This document shows positions 34,066 through 42,392 of a stretch of 64,000 nt of DNA, one piece after another. The notes beneath the pieces are model-generated. The model ran no database searches, was not told the DNA's origin, and worked only from the letters and a program-made list of their open reading frames with translations. The position numbers and the translations under genes are program-made. Source of the DNA: Candidatus Sulfotelmatobacter sp. GTDB taxonomy: Bacteria > Acidobacteriota > Terriglobia > Terriglobales > Acidobacteriaceae. The DNA lies in the NCBI GenBank assembly GCA_030041475.1, contig JASHNU010000051.1, forward strand, positions 1-64,000. The letters are read 5' to 3'. Position 1 is the first letter of the stretch; each line of letters starts with the position of its first letter.

Positions 34066-37000
34066 CTAATAGAAATCGTGTGAAACGGTTTCGGCTTTCG
34101 TAACGAACAGCGGCAGCACGCGTTCAGCGCGGACGGAAATGACGTTGTCCTGGTTTTGCAGAATGCCTTCGATGGCGAGAAAGCGCTCGCTGGCCAGCAG
34201 TAGACGATTTTGATGAAACAGGTCAGGCCGAATGATGGCGTTGGCTACGCCGGTTTCATCTTCCAGGCTGAGGAAGACGAATCCTTTCGCAGTGCCGGGG
34301 CGCTGGCGCACGATGACGCAGCCTCCGATACGAAGCCGCTTGCCGCTGGGAATGTCGCGCAGGTCGCTGGCCCGGCGAATGCCCATGGCGTTGAGCCAGG
34401 CGCGGCGGTAGGCCATGGGATGCGGGCCGACAGTGAGCCCGGTGCCGTGGAAGTCGGCGACGAGACGCTCTTCGGGATTCATGGGGACGAGTGGGGATGG
34501 TTCATTCGGCTCGGCGTTTTGTTCGAGCAGCGGGCCGGAAGGGCGGACAGCTGATTCGACCTGCCAGAGAGCATCGCGGCGATTTAGAACCGTGTACCGA
34601 GTACCCAGTACCGAGTCAGAAGCGATTGCAGATTTTAGATTGCAGATTTCAGATTGGGTTAGCGGTGAAATCTGCAATCTGCAATCTGAAATCTGAGATC
34701 CGATAGAGTTCAGCGCGCCGATTTCTGCGAGCGTAGTGAGTTCGTCTCTGCGCAGTTGCGGAACGCGGCGGGTAAGATCGTGAATAGAAATGAACGGGGC
34801 TTGCATATGCTCGCGAACTAGCGCCTGACCGGCCTCTTCGCGCAGGCCGCGCACGTAACGCAATCCCATGCGGAGGGCAACTTCGTCCTTGCTCGCGACT
34901 CGCGACTCGCGACTCGGGACTCGCACCAGCGTGCAATTCCACTGCGAGCACGTTACATCGACCGGCAGCAGCTTCAGGCCGTGGCGCTGCGCATCTTTCA
35001 CGATCGTCGCGGGTGAATAAAATCCCATGGGCTGGTTATTGAGCAGCGCGGCGGTGAAGGCGGCGAGATAATGACATTTCAAATACGCGCTAGCGTAAGC
35101 GATCAGCGCGAAGCTGGCGGCGTGGGATTCGGGGAATCCGTAGAGCGCGAACGAAGTAATTGAGAGAATGATTTCTTCCTGCGCTTTGGGCGAAATTCCG
35201 TTTTGCGTCATGCCGGCGCGGAGGCGGGCTTCGATCTCCTTCATACGTGCCTGCGAGCGCTTGAAGCCCATGGCGCGGCGGAGTTCTTCGGCTTCGCCTC
35301 CGGTGAAATTGGCCGCGATCATGGCGATGCGCAGCAGTTGTTCCTGAAAGAGCGGGACGCCGAGCGTGCGCTTGAGCACCGATTCGAGCGACGGATGCGC
35401 GTAGGTCACCTCTTCTTTTCCCTGGCGCCGCTGCAAGAATGGATTCACCATCTGCCCCACGATCGGCCCAGGGCGGATGATCGCGACCTCCACGACGATG
35501 TCATAAAAACGCCTCGGTCGCAGGCGCGGCAGACACGACATTTGCGCGCGGCTTTCCACCTGGAACATTCCGATCGTGTCGGCTTGCTGCAGGGTGGAGT
35601 AGACCTGCGAGTCGTCCTGGGGAAGATGCGCCAAATCGACCTTCTCGTGATAGTGGTCGCGGATGAGTTCGATCGAATCTTTCAGCACGGCCATCATGCC
35701 GAGGCCGAGCAGGTCGACTTTGACGATGCCCATGTCGGCGCAGTCTTCCTTGTCCCACTGCACGACGACGCGACCGGGCATGGAGGCGGGTTCGAGCGGG
35801 ACAACGGAATCGAGTTGCCCCTGGCAGATGACCATGCCGCCGGAGTGCTGGCCAAGATGGCGTGGCATGTCCTGCACGGCGAGGCAGAGCTCGTAGTATT
35901 TGCGCAGGCGAGGATGTGATAGGTCTAGGCCGGCGTCGCGGAAGCGGCAGTCGAGGGCGTCGTTTTCGTCGCGAAATTCCCAGGTGGCGACGGCAGCCGA
36001 AATTTTGCTGAGAGTTTCGGGATCAAATCCGAGAGCCTTGCCCATTTCACGCGCGGCCATGCGGTTGCGATAGGTGATGACGTTAGCGGTCATGGCGGCG
36101 CCGCGTTCGCCGTATTTTTGGTAGAGATACTGGATAACTTTTTCACGCTCGTCGCCGGAAGGCAGGTCGAGATCGATGTCAGGCCACTCGCCGCGTTCTT
36201 CAGAGAGAAAACGCTCGAAGAGCAATTCCATGCTGACTGCATCCACGGCGGTGATGCCGAGCGAGTAACAGACGGCGCTGTTGGCGGCCGATCCGCGACC
36301 TTGCACCAGAACGTCTTGCTCGCGACAGAAGCGGATGAGGTCCCAGACAATGAGGAAGTACCCGGCGAGCTTGAGTTTTTCGATGAGCTTTAATTCTTTT
36401 TCGATTTGCAGACGGGCGCGCGCTTGCAGGTCTTGCGATTTGCATCCGTAGCGTTCGTGAAAGCCTTCCCACGCGCGTTCGCGCAGGAATGAGTTCATGG
36501 TCTCGCTTTCGGGCACCGGGTAGCGCGGAAATTCGTAGCCGAGATCGTTGAGGGTGAATTCGAGGCGCGAGGAAAGTTCGAGCGTGTTGGCAAGGGCTTC
36601 GGGAAGATCGGCGAAGAGTTGCTGCATTTCCTGTGGGCTCTTTAGATAACGCTCGGAGTTGCAAGAGAGGAGGCGTCCAGCGGTCGAAAGTGTGCGGTGA
36701 TTGCGAATTGCAGTGAAAGCATCCGCGAGTTCGCGCGCTTTAGGGACAGCGTAGTTGACGCCGTTGGTCGCGAGCAGCGGAAGATGGAGCGAGTGCGCGA
36801 TGTCGACGGCGGCGCGGTTGCGGAATTCTTCTTCGCGGCGGAAGTGGCGCTGGAGTTCGACGTAGACATTTTTGTGGCCGAAGATGTTGGTGAGTCGATC
36901 AACATGGTGGCATGCTCCTTCGAAGCCGCCTTGTTGCAACGCTGCAACCAGCGGGCCTTCATCGCCGCCAGTGAGGCAGATGAGGCCTTCGGCGTGCTCT

Positions 37001-37434
37001 TGTAATTCCTGTTCGGTGACCGCGCCTTCGCCTTTTTTTGCGCATAACTTCATTTTGGTGATCAGGCGGCAGAGGTTCTGATAGCCGGCGCGGGATTGAA
37101 TTACCAGGGGAAGACGAAATTCACCACAGAAACACGGGGGCACGGAGGAATGTTTTGGTTTTTGGCTTTTGAGTTCTGATTCTTGATCTGTCTTCTCTGT
37201 GCCTCTGTGTCTCCGTGGTGAAAATAAATTCGCGGTGATTTCCGCGCCGATGTGCGCCTTGATCTTGGCTTTGTCCGCGGCCAGGTGAAAGCGCGGCGCG
37301 CCATACACGCCGTTGGCGTCGAGCAATGCCATGGCGGGCATGTCGTGTTGGGCGCATGTCGAGACCAGTTCCTCAGGCAGGGAAGAGCCTTCGAGAAAAC
37401 TGAAAGCGGAGCGGGCGTGAAGTTCTACGTACAT
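34066..37434 (-). CDS. dnaE2: Error-prone DNA polymerase DnaE2 (ImuC) with in-frame repeat insertions
   Basis: A C-family polymerase alpha subunit of the ImuA-ImuB-DnaE2 mutasome, 1122 residues from ATG 37434 (MYVELHARSAFSFLEGSS). The PHP domain occupies about 1-300; the polymerase core has GRGSAANSAVCYSLGIT and ERGEWPDIDLDLPSGDEREK with its catalytic Asp pair, and PGPIVGQMVNPFLQRRQGKE. An OB domain lies near the C-terminus (GGCVIVRQRPGTAKGFVFLS). Family A, 7-bp TCGCGAC and family B repeats are all read in frame: between IGAEIT and FRLPLVIQS, after CTLVRV, and after GALNSI. The enzyme looks otherwise complete, and length exceeds the usual 1000-1080. Confidence 0.93.
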   Translation of the reverse strand: MYVELHARSAFSFLEGSSLPEELVSTCAQHDMPAMALLDANGVYGAPRFHLAADKAKIKAHIGAEITANLFSPRRHRGTEKTDQESELKSQKPKHSSVPPCFCGEFRLPLVIQSRAGYQNLCRLITKMKLCAKKGEGAVTEQELQEHAEGLICLTGGDEGPLVAALQQGGFEGACHHVDRLTNIFGHKNVYVELQRHFRREEEFRNRAAVDIAHSLHLPLLATNGVNYAVPKARELADAFTAIRNHRTLSTAGRLLSCNSERYLKSPQEMQQLFADLPEALANTLELSSRLEFTLNDLGYEFPRYPVPESETMNSFLRERAWEGFHERYGCKSQDLQARARLQIEKELKLIEKLKLAGYFLIVWDLIRFCREQDVLVQGRGSAANSAVCYSLGITAVDAVSMELLFERFLSEERGEWPDIDLDLPSGDEREKVIQYLYQKYGERGAAMTANVITYRNRMAAREMGKALGFDPETLSKISAAVATWEFRDENDALDCRFRDAGLDLSHPRLRKYYELCLAVQDMPRHLGQHSGGMVICQGQLDSVVPLEPASMPGRVVVQWDKEDCADMGIVKVDLLGLGMMAVLKDSIELIRDHYHEKVDLAHLPQDDSQVYSTLQQADTIGMFQVESRAQMSCLPRLRPRRFYDIVVEVAIIRPGPIVGQMVNPFLQRRQGKEEVTYAHPSLESVLKRTLGVPLFQEQLLRIAMIAANFTGGEAEELRRAMGFKRSQARMKEIEARLRAGMTQNGISPKAQEEIILSITSFALYGFPESHAASFALIAYASAYLKCHYLAAFTAALLNNQPMGFYSPATIVKDAQRHGLKLLPVDVTCSQWNCTLVRVPSRESRVASKDEVALRMGLRYVRGLREEAGQALVREHMQAPFISIHDLTRRVPQLRRDELTTLAEIGALNSIGSQISDCRLQISPLTQSEICNLKSAIASDSVLGTRYTVLNRRDALWQVESAVRPSGPLLEQNAEPNEPSPLVPMNPEERLVADFHGTGLTVGPHPMAYRRAWLNAMGIRRASDLRDIPSGKRLRIGGCVIVRQRPGTAKGFVFLSLEDETGVANAIIRPDLFHQNRLLLASERFLAIEGILQNQDNVISVRAERVLPLFVTKAETVSHDFY
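34622..34702. repeat. Dispersed inverted repeat, family B, inside dnaE2
   Basis: Left arm AGATTGCAGATTTCAGATTG (about 34637-34656) and right arm GAAATCTGCAATCTGCAATC (34667-34686) followed by TGAAATCTGAGATC. It is translated in frame as SQISDCRLQISPLTQSE and SEICNLKSAI. A GTACCGAGTACCCAGTACCG tract (34593-34614), itself repetitive, adjoins it. Confidence 0.85.
34893..34927. repeat. Five 7-bp units (TCGCGAC) inside dnaE2
   Basis: Units TCGCGAC, TCGCGAC, TCGCGAC, TCGGGAC and TCGCACC are read in frame as RVPSRESRVAS in the polymerase, between the conserved CTLVRV and EVALRMGLRYVRG stretches. Confidence 0.8.
37119..37224. repeat. Family A palindromic repeat inside the PHP domain of dnaE2
   Basis: Left end TTCACCACAGAAACACGGGG and right end CTCTGTGTCTCCGTGGTGAA are inverted. 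The whole unit is translated in frame as FSPRRHRGTEKTDQESELKS plus KPKHSSVPPCFCGEF and interrupts the conserved junction IGAEIT/RLPLV. Confidence 0.9.
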
Positions 37435-37460
37435 CAGTTGGCGGTAGCCTGCCAGTGGAA

Positions 37461-37540
37461 TCCACCACTGAGACACGGAGTCACAGAGAGAAGAATAAAA
37501 AAGACGTTCTCCGTGCCTCTGTGTCTCCGTGGTGAAAAGA
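37461..37540. repeat. Family A palindromic repeat between imuB and dnaE2
   Basis: Inverted ends TCCACCACTGAGACACGGAG and TGTGTCTCCGTGGTGAAAAG fill the intergenic gap, ending 6 bases from the imuB stop codon and 27 bases from the dnaE2 ATG. It therefore makes up most of the dnaE2 leader. Confidence 0.9.
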
Positions 37541-37545
37541 ATTGG

Positions 37546-39288
37546 TCAGTCATACGTGCCCTCAACAAACCATCCCCCGCCGAGCAGATCGTGCACCAGG
37601 CGATAGAGGGCGATGTTCGAGTTGTGCGGGAGAGCGTCATTTTGCAAAGCCACGTCCCACTCGTCGCGAGCCCAGGCTTCGCGTTCCCACCAGTCACCGG
37701 AAAAGCGCCAAGGGCCGGCCTTCCAGAGGACATGACCCTGCACATCTTTTTTCTGACAAACCAAATGCACCGGCTGACCATTTTCAAGTGTCACCCTGGC
37801 ACGCAGAGGCGGACGAAAGCGGCGCAGGGCAGTGACGGCAGATTGGTTTTCTTCAGCCGCTTTCGGGTTTGCCGGCTCGGCATTTTTCTCGCGCGAAATT
37901 TTTGGTGGAACTTCACTCACGAAGCGTTGCATGCGAAATCCTTCGGGACGGTGTGTGTCGAGCAATTCGACAGCACCGGCTTTCTGCTCGCCGACCAGAC
38001 CGGCGATGCGGGCCAGGGTGAGTTCCAGTTTTTCGGGTTCGGGCGACGGGGGATGGAAAAGGCCACCTTGCGCCGGGCGCGGCCGCACTGGTTCCGCAGC
38101 GAGGTGAATTTTAACGATGGGTGCGCCCGGAGGATGCGCGCTCAAATCCAGTTGCAGCAGCTTGAGAAAAATTTTGGAGTCGAGCATGGGCAGAGGGAGG
38201 CGGAGGGTACGGACGAATTTTGATTGACGAGGACGATGTCCATTCCATTGCAAAATTGATTGCCGTAGGTAGGGATCCTTCGACTCCGCAGGCGCTTCAC
38301 TTCTTGAAGCGCCATCTCTGCTCAGGATGACAGTATGGGAGGATGTGTCATCACTTTCGCTGTCGATGCCTGCATTCTCAAATTCGTCCTCAACGCCAGT
38401 GAGGTTTGAAAGTTCCAGCGTGAGGCGCAGTTCCTGCGTAGCCAGGGCGCGCGACGCCAGCCGCGTACAAAGTTGTTCCAGCAGCCGGTTGAGCAGGAAG
38501 GCGAGCGGTTCGAGCAGGACAATGGGATGCTCCAGTTCGATCGCTTCTTCAAACACCAGCAGTTCTTCGATGGGACCCAGCGTGCGCGAAGCTGTGCCAC
38601 GCGCCAGTTTCTGCAACCGCAAGCCCTCCTGCCCCAGACGTTCACTCAGTGCGACTTCCGGTAACGCTGCCAGCGCGTGCAGGTCGCGAATGCCCCAGCG
38701 ATCGAGGGTTTCGACGAGAGAGTCCGCTTCTTTCTTCTCATCTCCTTCCAAGCGATCGGCAAATAAAACTTCTACCGGCAATGAGTCGAGTTGCTCCGCT
38801 TCTTTGCCGGCGGGAATCAATGTGACGCCCGGAAATCCCCGGGCCGAGAGCAGAGCCGCGTCGGGATTTGATGCGATGGCGACATGGGCATGGACTCCGA
38901 GCGCGCCGGCGCAATCAAAAATCGCGCGGCAGATTTCCGGCAAAGACCCAAACAGTGACTCCATGCCCGCAAGATCAATGAGCACGGTGTCGCGAGCCGT
39001 GTCTTCCACGCACGGCGAGAACGATTGAGCGCAGTCGAGTAAGGCAGCGTGCGCGGCCGATTCCTGCCACGAAGATCGCGGGCGCAATGTCAGTTCTGTG
39101 CAGAGTTCGGCTTGCGCCTTGGTCATGCCCGGCGCAATGCCCCGTGTAGCAGCCTGTTTATTCACAGCAATAATTTTTTCGAGCGGAGGTTTGCCCTCAA
39201 GGATGGCCACGGCGCAGGCCCGCAGATCGGGCTCGGCGCGCAGCGCAGCCACCACGAGGAAGTTCGGCACGTAGATGCAGGCGAACAT
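37546..39288 (-). CDS. imuB: ImuB, catalytically degenerate Y-family polymerase homologue
   Basis: A 580-residue Y-family protein that bridges DnaE2 to the sliding clamp. The N-terminus MFACIYVPNFLVVAALRAEP replaces the metal-binding Asp of active Y polymerases with Cys (CIYVPNF), as expected for ImuB. The palm, thumb and little-finger regions (GVTLIPAGKEAEQLDSLPVE, HALAALPEVALSERLGQEGL) are visible, and the long C-terminal tail contains RLPLPMLDSKIFLKLLQLDL. A family C repeat is inserted in frame near residues 320-345 (HTVILSRDGASRSEAPAESK). It is preceded 31 bases upstream by the imuA stop, on the same strand, and followed by dnaE2. Confidence 0.9.
   Translation of the reverse strand: MFACIYVPNFLVVAALRAEPDLRACAVAILEGKPPLEKIIAVNKQAATRGIAPGMTKAQAELCTELTLRPRSSWQESAAHAALLDCAQSFSPCVEDTARDTVLIDLAGMESLFGSLPEICRAIFDCAGALGVHAHVAIASNPDAALLSARGFPGVTLIPAGKEAEQLDSLPVEVLFADRLEGDEKKEADSLVETLDRWGIRDLHALAALPEVALSERLGQEGLRLQKLARGTASRTLGPIEELLVFEEAIELEHPIVLLEPLAFLLNRLLEQLCTRLASRALATQELRLTLELSNLTGVEDEFENAGIDSESDDTSSHTVILSRDGASRSEAPAESKDPYLRQSILQWNGHRPRQSKFVRTLRLPLPMLDSKIFLKLLQLDLSAHPPGAPIVKIHLAAEPVRPRPAQGGLFHPPSPEPEKLELTLARIAGLVGEQKAGAVELLDTHRPEGFRMQRFVSEVPPKISREKNAEPANPKAAEENQSAVTALRRFRPPLRARVTLENGQPVHLVCQKKDVQGHVLWKAGPWRFSGDWWEREAWARDEWDVALQNDALPHNSNIALYRLVHDLLGGGWFVEGTYD
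38263..38332. repeat. Family C repeat inside imuB
   Basis: The segment contains GATCCTTCGACTCCGC, GGCGCTTCACTTCTTGAAGC and CTCAGGATGACA, the recurring CTGAGCAGAG-type dispersed element. It is read in frame on the minus strand as HTVILSRDGASRSEAPAES and KDPYL. Confidence 0.8.
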
Positions 39289-39319
39289 AGTACACAGTAC
39301 CCAGTTGTCAGTGCCCAGT

Positions 39320-40141
39320 TCATCCCGCCCAGGCAGTTTGCGCGACGAACATGACGGAGCGCACCGGTTTGCGGTCCAGGCGCGAGCGAACTAATTCGGC
39401 GTGGATTTGCAATTCGGTCAGCAGGTGCGCGTGTGCCGGAACCTTTTCCATCGCTTCTTCCCGATGATTCTGTGAGCCGAGTTGCAGCAGCAGCGACGAG
39501 CAACTTCCGGCGATGGGCTGTGGCTCGATGGCCACGAGGATCGTAGGCGTATGTTCGACGGCGCGGCGGAAGCGGAACCACGTCGTCAGCGGAATGCGGC
39601 GCGCGGACGGCAACGGCAGATCGGCGAGGTCGAGAACGATCAGGCCGAAGCCTCCGCTTTCGAGAAGCAGGTCGGTCGCGCGCAGGACTTGCTCGAGGCG
39701 TTGCTCTGCTTTAGGTTGGTCGGAATTGGTTTTAGAAAAGTTCTTCTCTGTATCTCTGTGCCTCTGTGTTGAATTTTCTCCGCAGCGTACCCATAGCAAC
39801 CGCTTCAGTTTCACGCCAGCAGCGGCCGCGGAGTGAGGATCGAGTGCGTCGCTGGCATCGACGAGCGCGCAGAATTCTCCGCGGCGAGTTGCGGCGGCGA
39901 GCGTGGACAAGAGCACGGTGGTGCGTCCCGAAGAAGCCGCGCCGCAGATTTCGGTCAGGCATCCGCGGGGCAGGCCACCGGTCAGGGCGTCGAGGGCGGC
40001 GATGCCGCTCGAAGCCATCTGCGGGGATGGGCGAATTTCGAGTCGCGAAGCGGGAACTATAGAACTTTCGATTGCTGGTTTCTGATTGACGATGGCGGAT
40101 TGAACAAAGCATGCTATCGAGCTTCGCCCGACCGGACCCAT
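39320..40141 (-). CDS. imuA: ImuA, RecA-like mutasome accessory protein
   Basis: A 273-residue protein from ATG 40141. The RecA-like core starts at SSGIAALDALTGGLPRGCLT, has the degenerate P-loop EICGAASSGRTTVLLSTLAA, and ends in LLTELQIHAELVRSRLD. Such ImuA proteins are required with ImuB and DnaE2 for damage-induced mutagenesis. Two dispersed repeats are read in frame: the half family A unit (ENSTQRHRDTEKNFSK) after LLWVRCG, and a family B-like tract (AIVNQKPAIESS) near the N-terminus. The true start is uncertain because the region upstream is repeat-rich. GTG or ATG codons in that region would lengthen the tail only. Confidence 0.82.
   Translation of the reverse strand: MGPVGRSSIACFVQSAIVNQKPAIESSIVPASRLEIRPSPQMASSGIAALDALTGGLPRGCLTEICGAASSGRTTVLLSTLAAATRRGEFCALVDASDALDPHSAAAAGVKLKRLLWVRCGENSTQRHRDTEKNFSKTNSDQPKAEQRLEQVLRATDLLLESGGFGLIVLDLADLPLPSARRIPLTTWFRFRRAVEHTPTILVAIEPQPIAGSCSSLLLQLGSQNHREEAMEKVPAHAHLLTELQIHAELVRSRLDRKPVRSVMFVAQTAWAG
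39735..39778. repeat. Half copy of family A repeat inside imuA
   Basis: AAAGTTCTTCTCTGTATCTC and CTGTGCCTCTGTGTTGAATT match the right arm of family A. There is no left arm. The unit is in frame in imuA. Confidence 0.8.
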
Positions 40142-40196
40142 TCGACTTCCCTCGTTCCTCGGGTTGCTCAGGGCAGGCTCTCGAAGAGCATCTCCA

Positions 40197-40227
40197 CCCC
40201 AGAACGCCAAAATCGGGCGTTCTGGGG
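40197..40227. repeat. Perfect 12-bp hairpin
   Basis: CCCCAGAACGCC (40197-40208), loop AAAATCG, and the exact complement GGCGTTCTGGGG (40216-40227). It stands between imuA and the next regulator gene and could stabilise or stop a transcript; no T-run is present. Confidence 0.7.
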
Positions 40228-40267
40228 ACCCCGGGGCTGTCCCTACATGAGCATCTTCATCAAAAAC

Positions 40268-40288
40268 AAAAAAGCGGCCCTGGGCCGC
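40268..40288 (-). terminator. Rho-independent terminator, minus strand
   Basis: The stem GCGGC/GCCGC (40274-40278, 40284-40288) with loop CCTGG is followed on the minus strand by six T (40273-40268). It would stop transcripts coming from the response regulator, whose stop codon is 235 bases upstream, before they enter imuA. Confidence 0.75.
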
Positions 40289-40522
40289 CGAAGTGGAAAA
40301 CACTGCGGAAGTCATAGGATTCCTCGAAGAAATTTCAGGGAACGCCGAGGCTGGTTAATTCCAAGGAAGCCGCGGAGGCAATCGCGTATTTTTCGCTTTT
40401 TATTCGCCTTTAAGGATTCTGCTCTTGTCGCGGTTATTTGTCAAGCCCGGAGTAAAACTACACGAATTACCGCCGCGCGAATCGGTGAAGATCCGTGGCT
40501 GCCGCCTTATTTCGGCGCGTCC

Positions 40523-41230
40523 TTATTTCGGCACTTTATTGGGTACTTCGAAGCGGTAGCCGATGCCGCGCAGAGTCTTCAGATATTGCGGGTGGCGAGG
40601 ATCGAGCTCGATTTTTTCCCGCAGGCGGCGAATGTATACGTCAATCGATCGCGGCGTAACAAAGGGCGTTTCCTTCCACACCGCGTCGAGCAACTGGTCG
40701 CGCGTAAGAACGCGGCCGCGATGTGCCGCCAGGTACTCCAGCAGGCGGAACTCGCGCACCGTGGTCATCACGTTGCGGCCTTGTACCTGCACGGTCATGG
40801 AAGAAAGATCGATTTCCAAATCGCCCAGCCGCAGCACCTCACTGGGCGCAGGCGCCTGGCCCAGACTGCGCAGCACGCTGCGAATGCGTGCCACCAATTC
40901 GCGTGGGCTGAAGGGTTTGGTGACGTAGTCATCGCCGCCCAGTTCCAGGCCCTTGATGCGATCGGCTTCGGAGGTCTTGGCCGTGAGAAAGATGATGGGA
41001 GTCGCCGAGAGAACCGGGGTTTGCCGGATATGGCGGCAGAGTTCAAAGCCGTCGGTGCCCGGCAGCATCACATCGAGCAAAAACAGCACCGGTATCTCGC
41101 GCACCGCTTCGCTCAGCACAGACGCAGCGCTCGCGAAGCTCTGCACTTCATAGCCGGCCGCCTGCAGATTGTGGGACACGAGCCGAGCGATATCCTCGTC
41201 ATCTTCCACAACAAAGATGACCGCACGCAT
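40523..41230 (-). CDS. OmpR/PhoB-type response regulator
   Basis: A 235-residue two-domain regulator. The receiver has the acidic pair EDDED (Glu9-Asp11), phospho-acceptor Asp53 (FLLDVMLPG) and conserved Lys in DDYVTKPFS. The C-terminal winged helix-turn-helix shows EFRLLEYLAAHRGRVLTRDQ and PRSIDVYIRRLREKIE, typical of PhoB-like proteins. ATG 41230 begins MRAVIFVVEDDE; a longer frame to 41287 adds a poor leader. phoU lies immediately upstream on the same strand, which favours a role in phosphate control. The cognate PhoR-type kinase and Pst transporter are not in the window, so the assignment as PhoB is an inference. Confidence 0.88.
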   Translation of the reverse strand: MRAVIFVVEDDEDIARLVSHNLQAAGYEVQSFASAASVLSEAVREIPVLFLLDVMLPGTDGFELCRHIRQTPVLSATPIIFLTAKTSEADRIKGLELGGDDYVTKPFSPRELVARIRSVLRSLGQAPAPSEVLRLGDLEIDLSSMTVQVQGRNVMTTVREFRLLEYLAAHRGRVLTRDQLLDAVWKETPFVTPRSIDVYIRRLREKIELDPRHPQYLKTLRGIGYRFEVPNKVPK

Positions 41231-41473
41231 AGCCCGCGGATGACCCGTGGTCACCGGCCGTTCGTAGGATTCTAAGGGAGAGTGCATGCGTCGATGGTGC
41301 CCCGGGGCGACCCGAATACCGGCGCCAGTCGGTACGCTAAGACTGTATTGCGCGAATGTTGCCGGAATGTTTCCCGCGTGTTAAGGAACGATGAATTTCT
41401 AGACAGGCGGACGCTCGCCAGCCCGTGGTGGCCGGTTTTGGCTCCACTTCTGAATCACAAGCCACCCGGTTCC

Positions 41474-42187
41474 CTAAGTTACCGCTTTCTTCTTGGGGAC
41501 GTGCCGCAGACTGCGGCCCTCAATCAGACTGTAGAGGTCCTCGGCAAGGTTGGTGGTGTGGTCTCCGGCGCGCTCGAGCGCCTGTGCCATTAGCAACACT
41601 TCAAAGCCCGATGTATCTCCCTGGGCCACGTTCTCCGTCAAGTGCTTATGGAACATTCCGTGACACACGCGGTCGATTTCCTTGTCCATATGCAGGACCT
41701 TGCGGGCACATTCCAGGTCGAGCGTGGTGAATCCCTTGTGAATCAGGTCGAGCATGTCGCGCAGCACGGTTGACATCTCGACGAGGGCGCGAACATCGGG
41801 CGGCGGTATGGGCGTGGTGCGAGCCTGCACCCGCATGGCTACGCTCATGACTAGGTCGCCGATTCGCTCCAGGTCCGTGGTTGATTTCAAGGTGGTCAGC
41901 AACTGCCGCGCTCGAATCTCGTTCACGCGCGTAATGGCTGCCGGCAAGCGCTCGTCGATCTGGCGTTCAATCAGGTCGAGTTCTTTTTCGCAGTCTTTGA
42001 TGGCCAGGAACGCCATGCGCGACGAGTTGGTCAGAAGGTCATGAACGTTGAAGGCCGCGTCGCGCGCGATCAGGCAGGCCTTGAGTGCCAGCTTGGTAAG
42101 ATCGTCCGGAGCGCCGGGCCGGGCGGCCGCTGCTGGCGTGACTTCCTGCATTTCGCTGCTGCGGGATGACGATGCTTTTCGTGCCAT
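41474..42187 (-). CDS. phoU: Phosphate signalling protein PhoU
   Basis: A 237-residue cytosolic helical protein made of two three-helix PhoU repeats. Metal-coordinating motifs are recognisable in STTDLERIGDLVMSVAMRVQ (first repeat) and ALERAGDHTTNLAEDLYSLI (second repeat, the E-R-x-x-D-H signature). It normally links the PstSCAB transporter to PhoR kinase. Neither is here. The N-terminal 30 residues are a Ser/Pro/Ala-rich extension. It precedes the PhoB-like regulator by 243 bases on the same strand, so the two could be co-transcribed. A 15-bp direct repeat (42205-42234) lies 17 bases ahead of its start. Confidence 0.92.
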   Translation of the reverse strand: MARKASSSRSSEMQEVTPAAAARPGAPDDLTKLALKACLIARDAAFNVHDLLTNSSRMAFLAIKDCEKELDLIERQIDERLPAAITRVNEIRARQLLTTLKSTTDLERIGDLVMSVAMRVQARTTPIPPPDVRALVEMSTVLRDMLDLIHKGFTTLDLECARKVLHMDKEIDRVCHGMFHKHLTENVAQGDTSGFEVLLMAQALERAGDHTTNLAEDLYSLIEGRSLRHVPKKKAVT

Positions 42188-42204
42188 GGCAAGAGCAGGG
42201 ATCG

Positions 42205-42234
42205 GATATGCGATCAGACGATATACGATCAGAC
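42205..42234. promoter_or_regulatory. Adjacent 15-bp direct repeats upstream of phoU
   Basis: GATATGCGATCAGAC (42205-42219) and GATATACGATCAGAC (42220-42234) are adjacent and match at 14 of 15 bases. They lie in the phoU leader or promoter. The 15-base period differs from the 11-base period of the E. coli Pho box, so a different factor would have to be involved. Confidence 0.45.
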
Positions 42235-42392
42235 AAGGTGTATCACAAACGGGGACGTCTGAGCGCAGATCGACGCGCCAGTCTAGACCGGAAATGTGAA
42301 AGGATGATTACAGCGCGGCAGCATCGTCAAGTTGATTCGTGTATCGAATGAGAAGGATGTCGCGTAGAAAGATGCCGCGCACGGAGAGGCCC

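Noticed and set aside
40142-40315. Longer N-terminus for ImuA reaching 40315
   Set aside because: It would translate through a perfect 12-bp hairpin and terminator-like DNA and has no counterpart in ImuA proteins.
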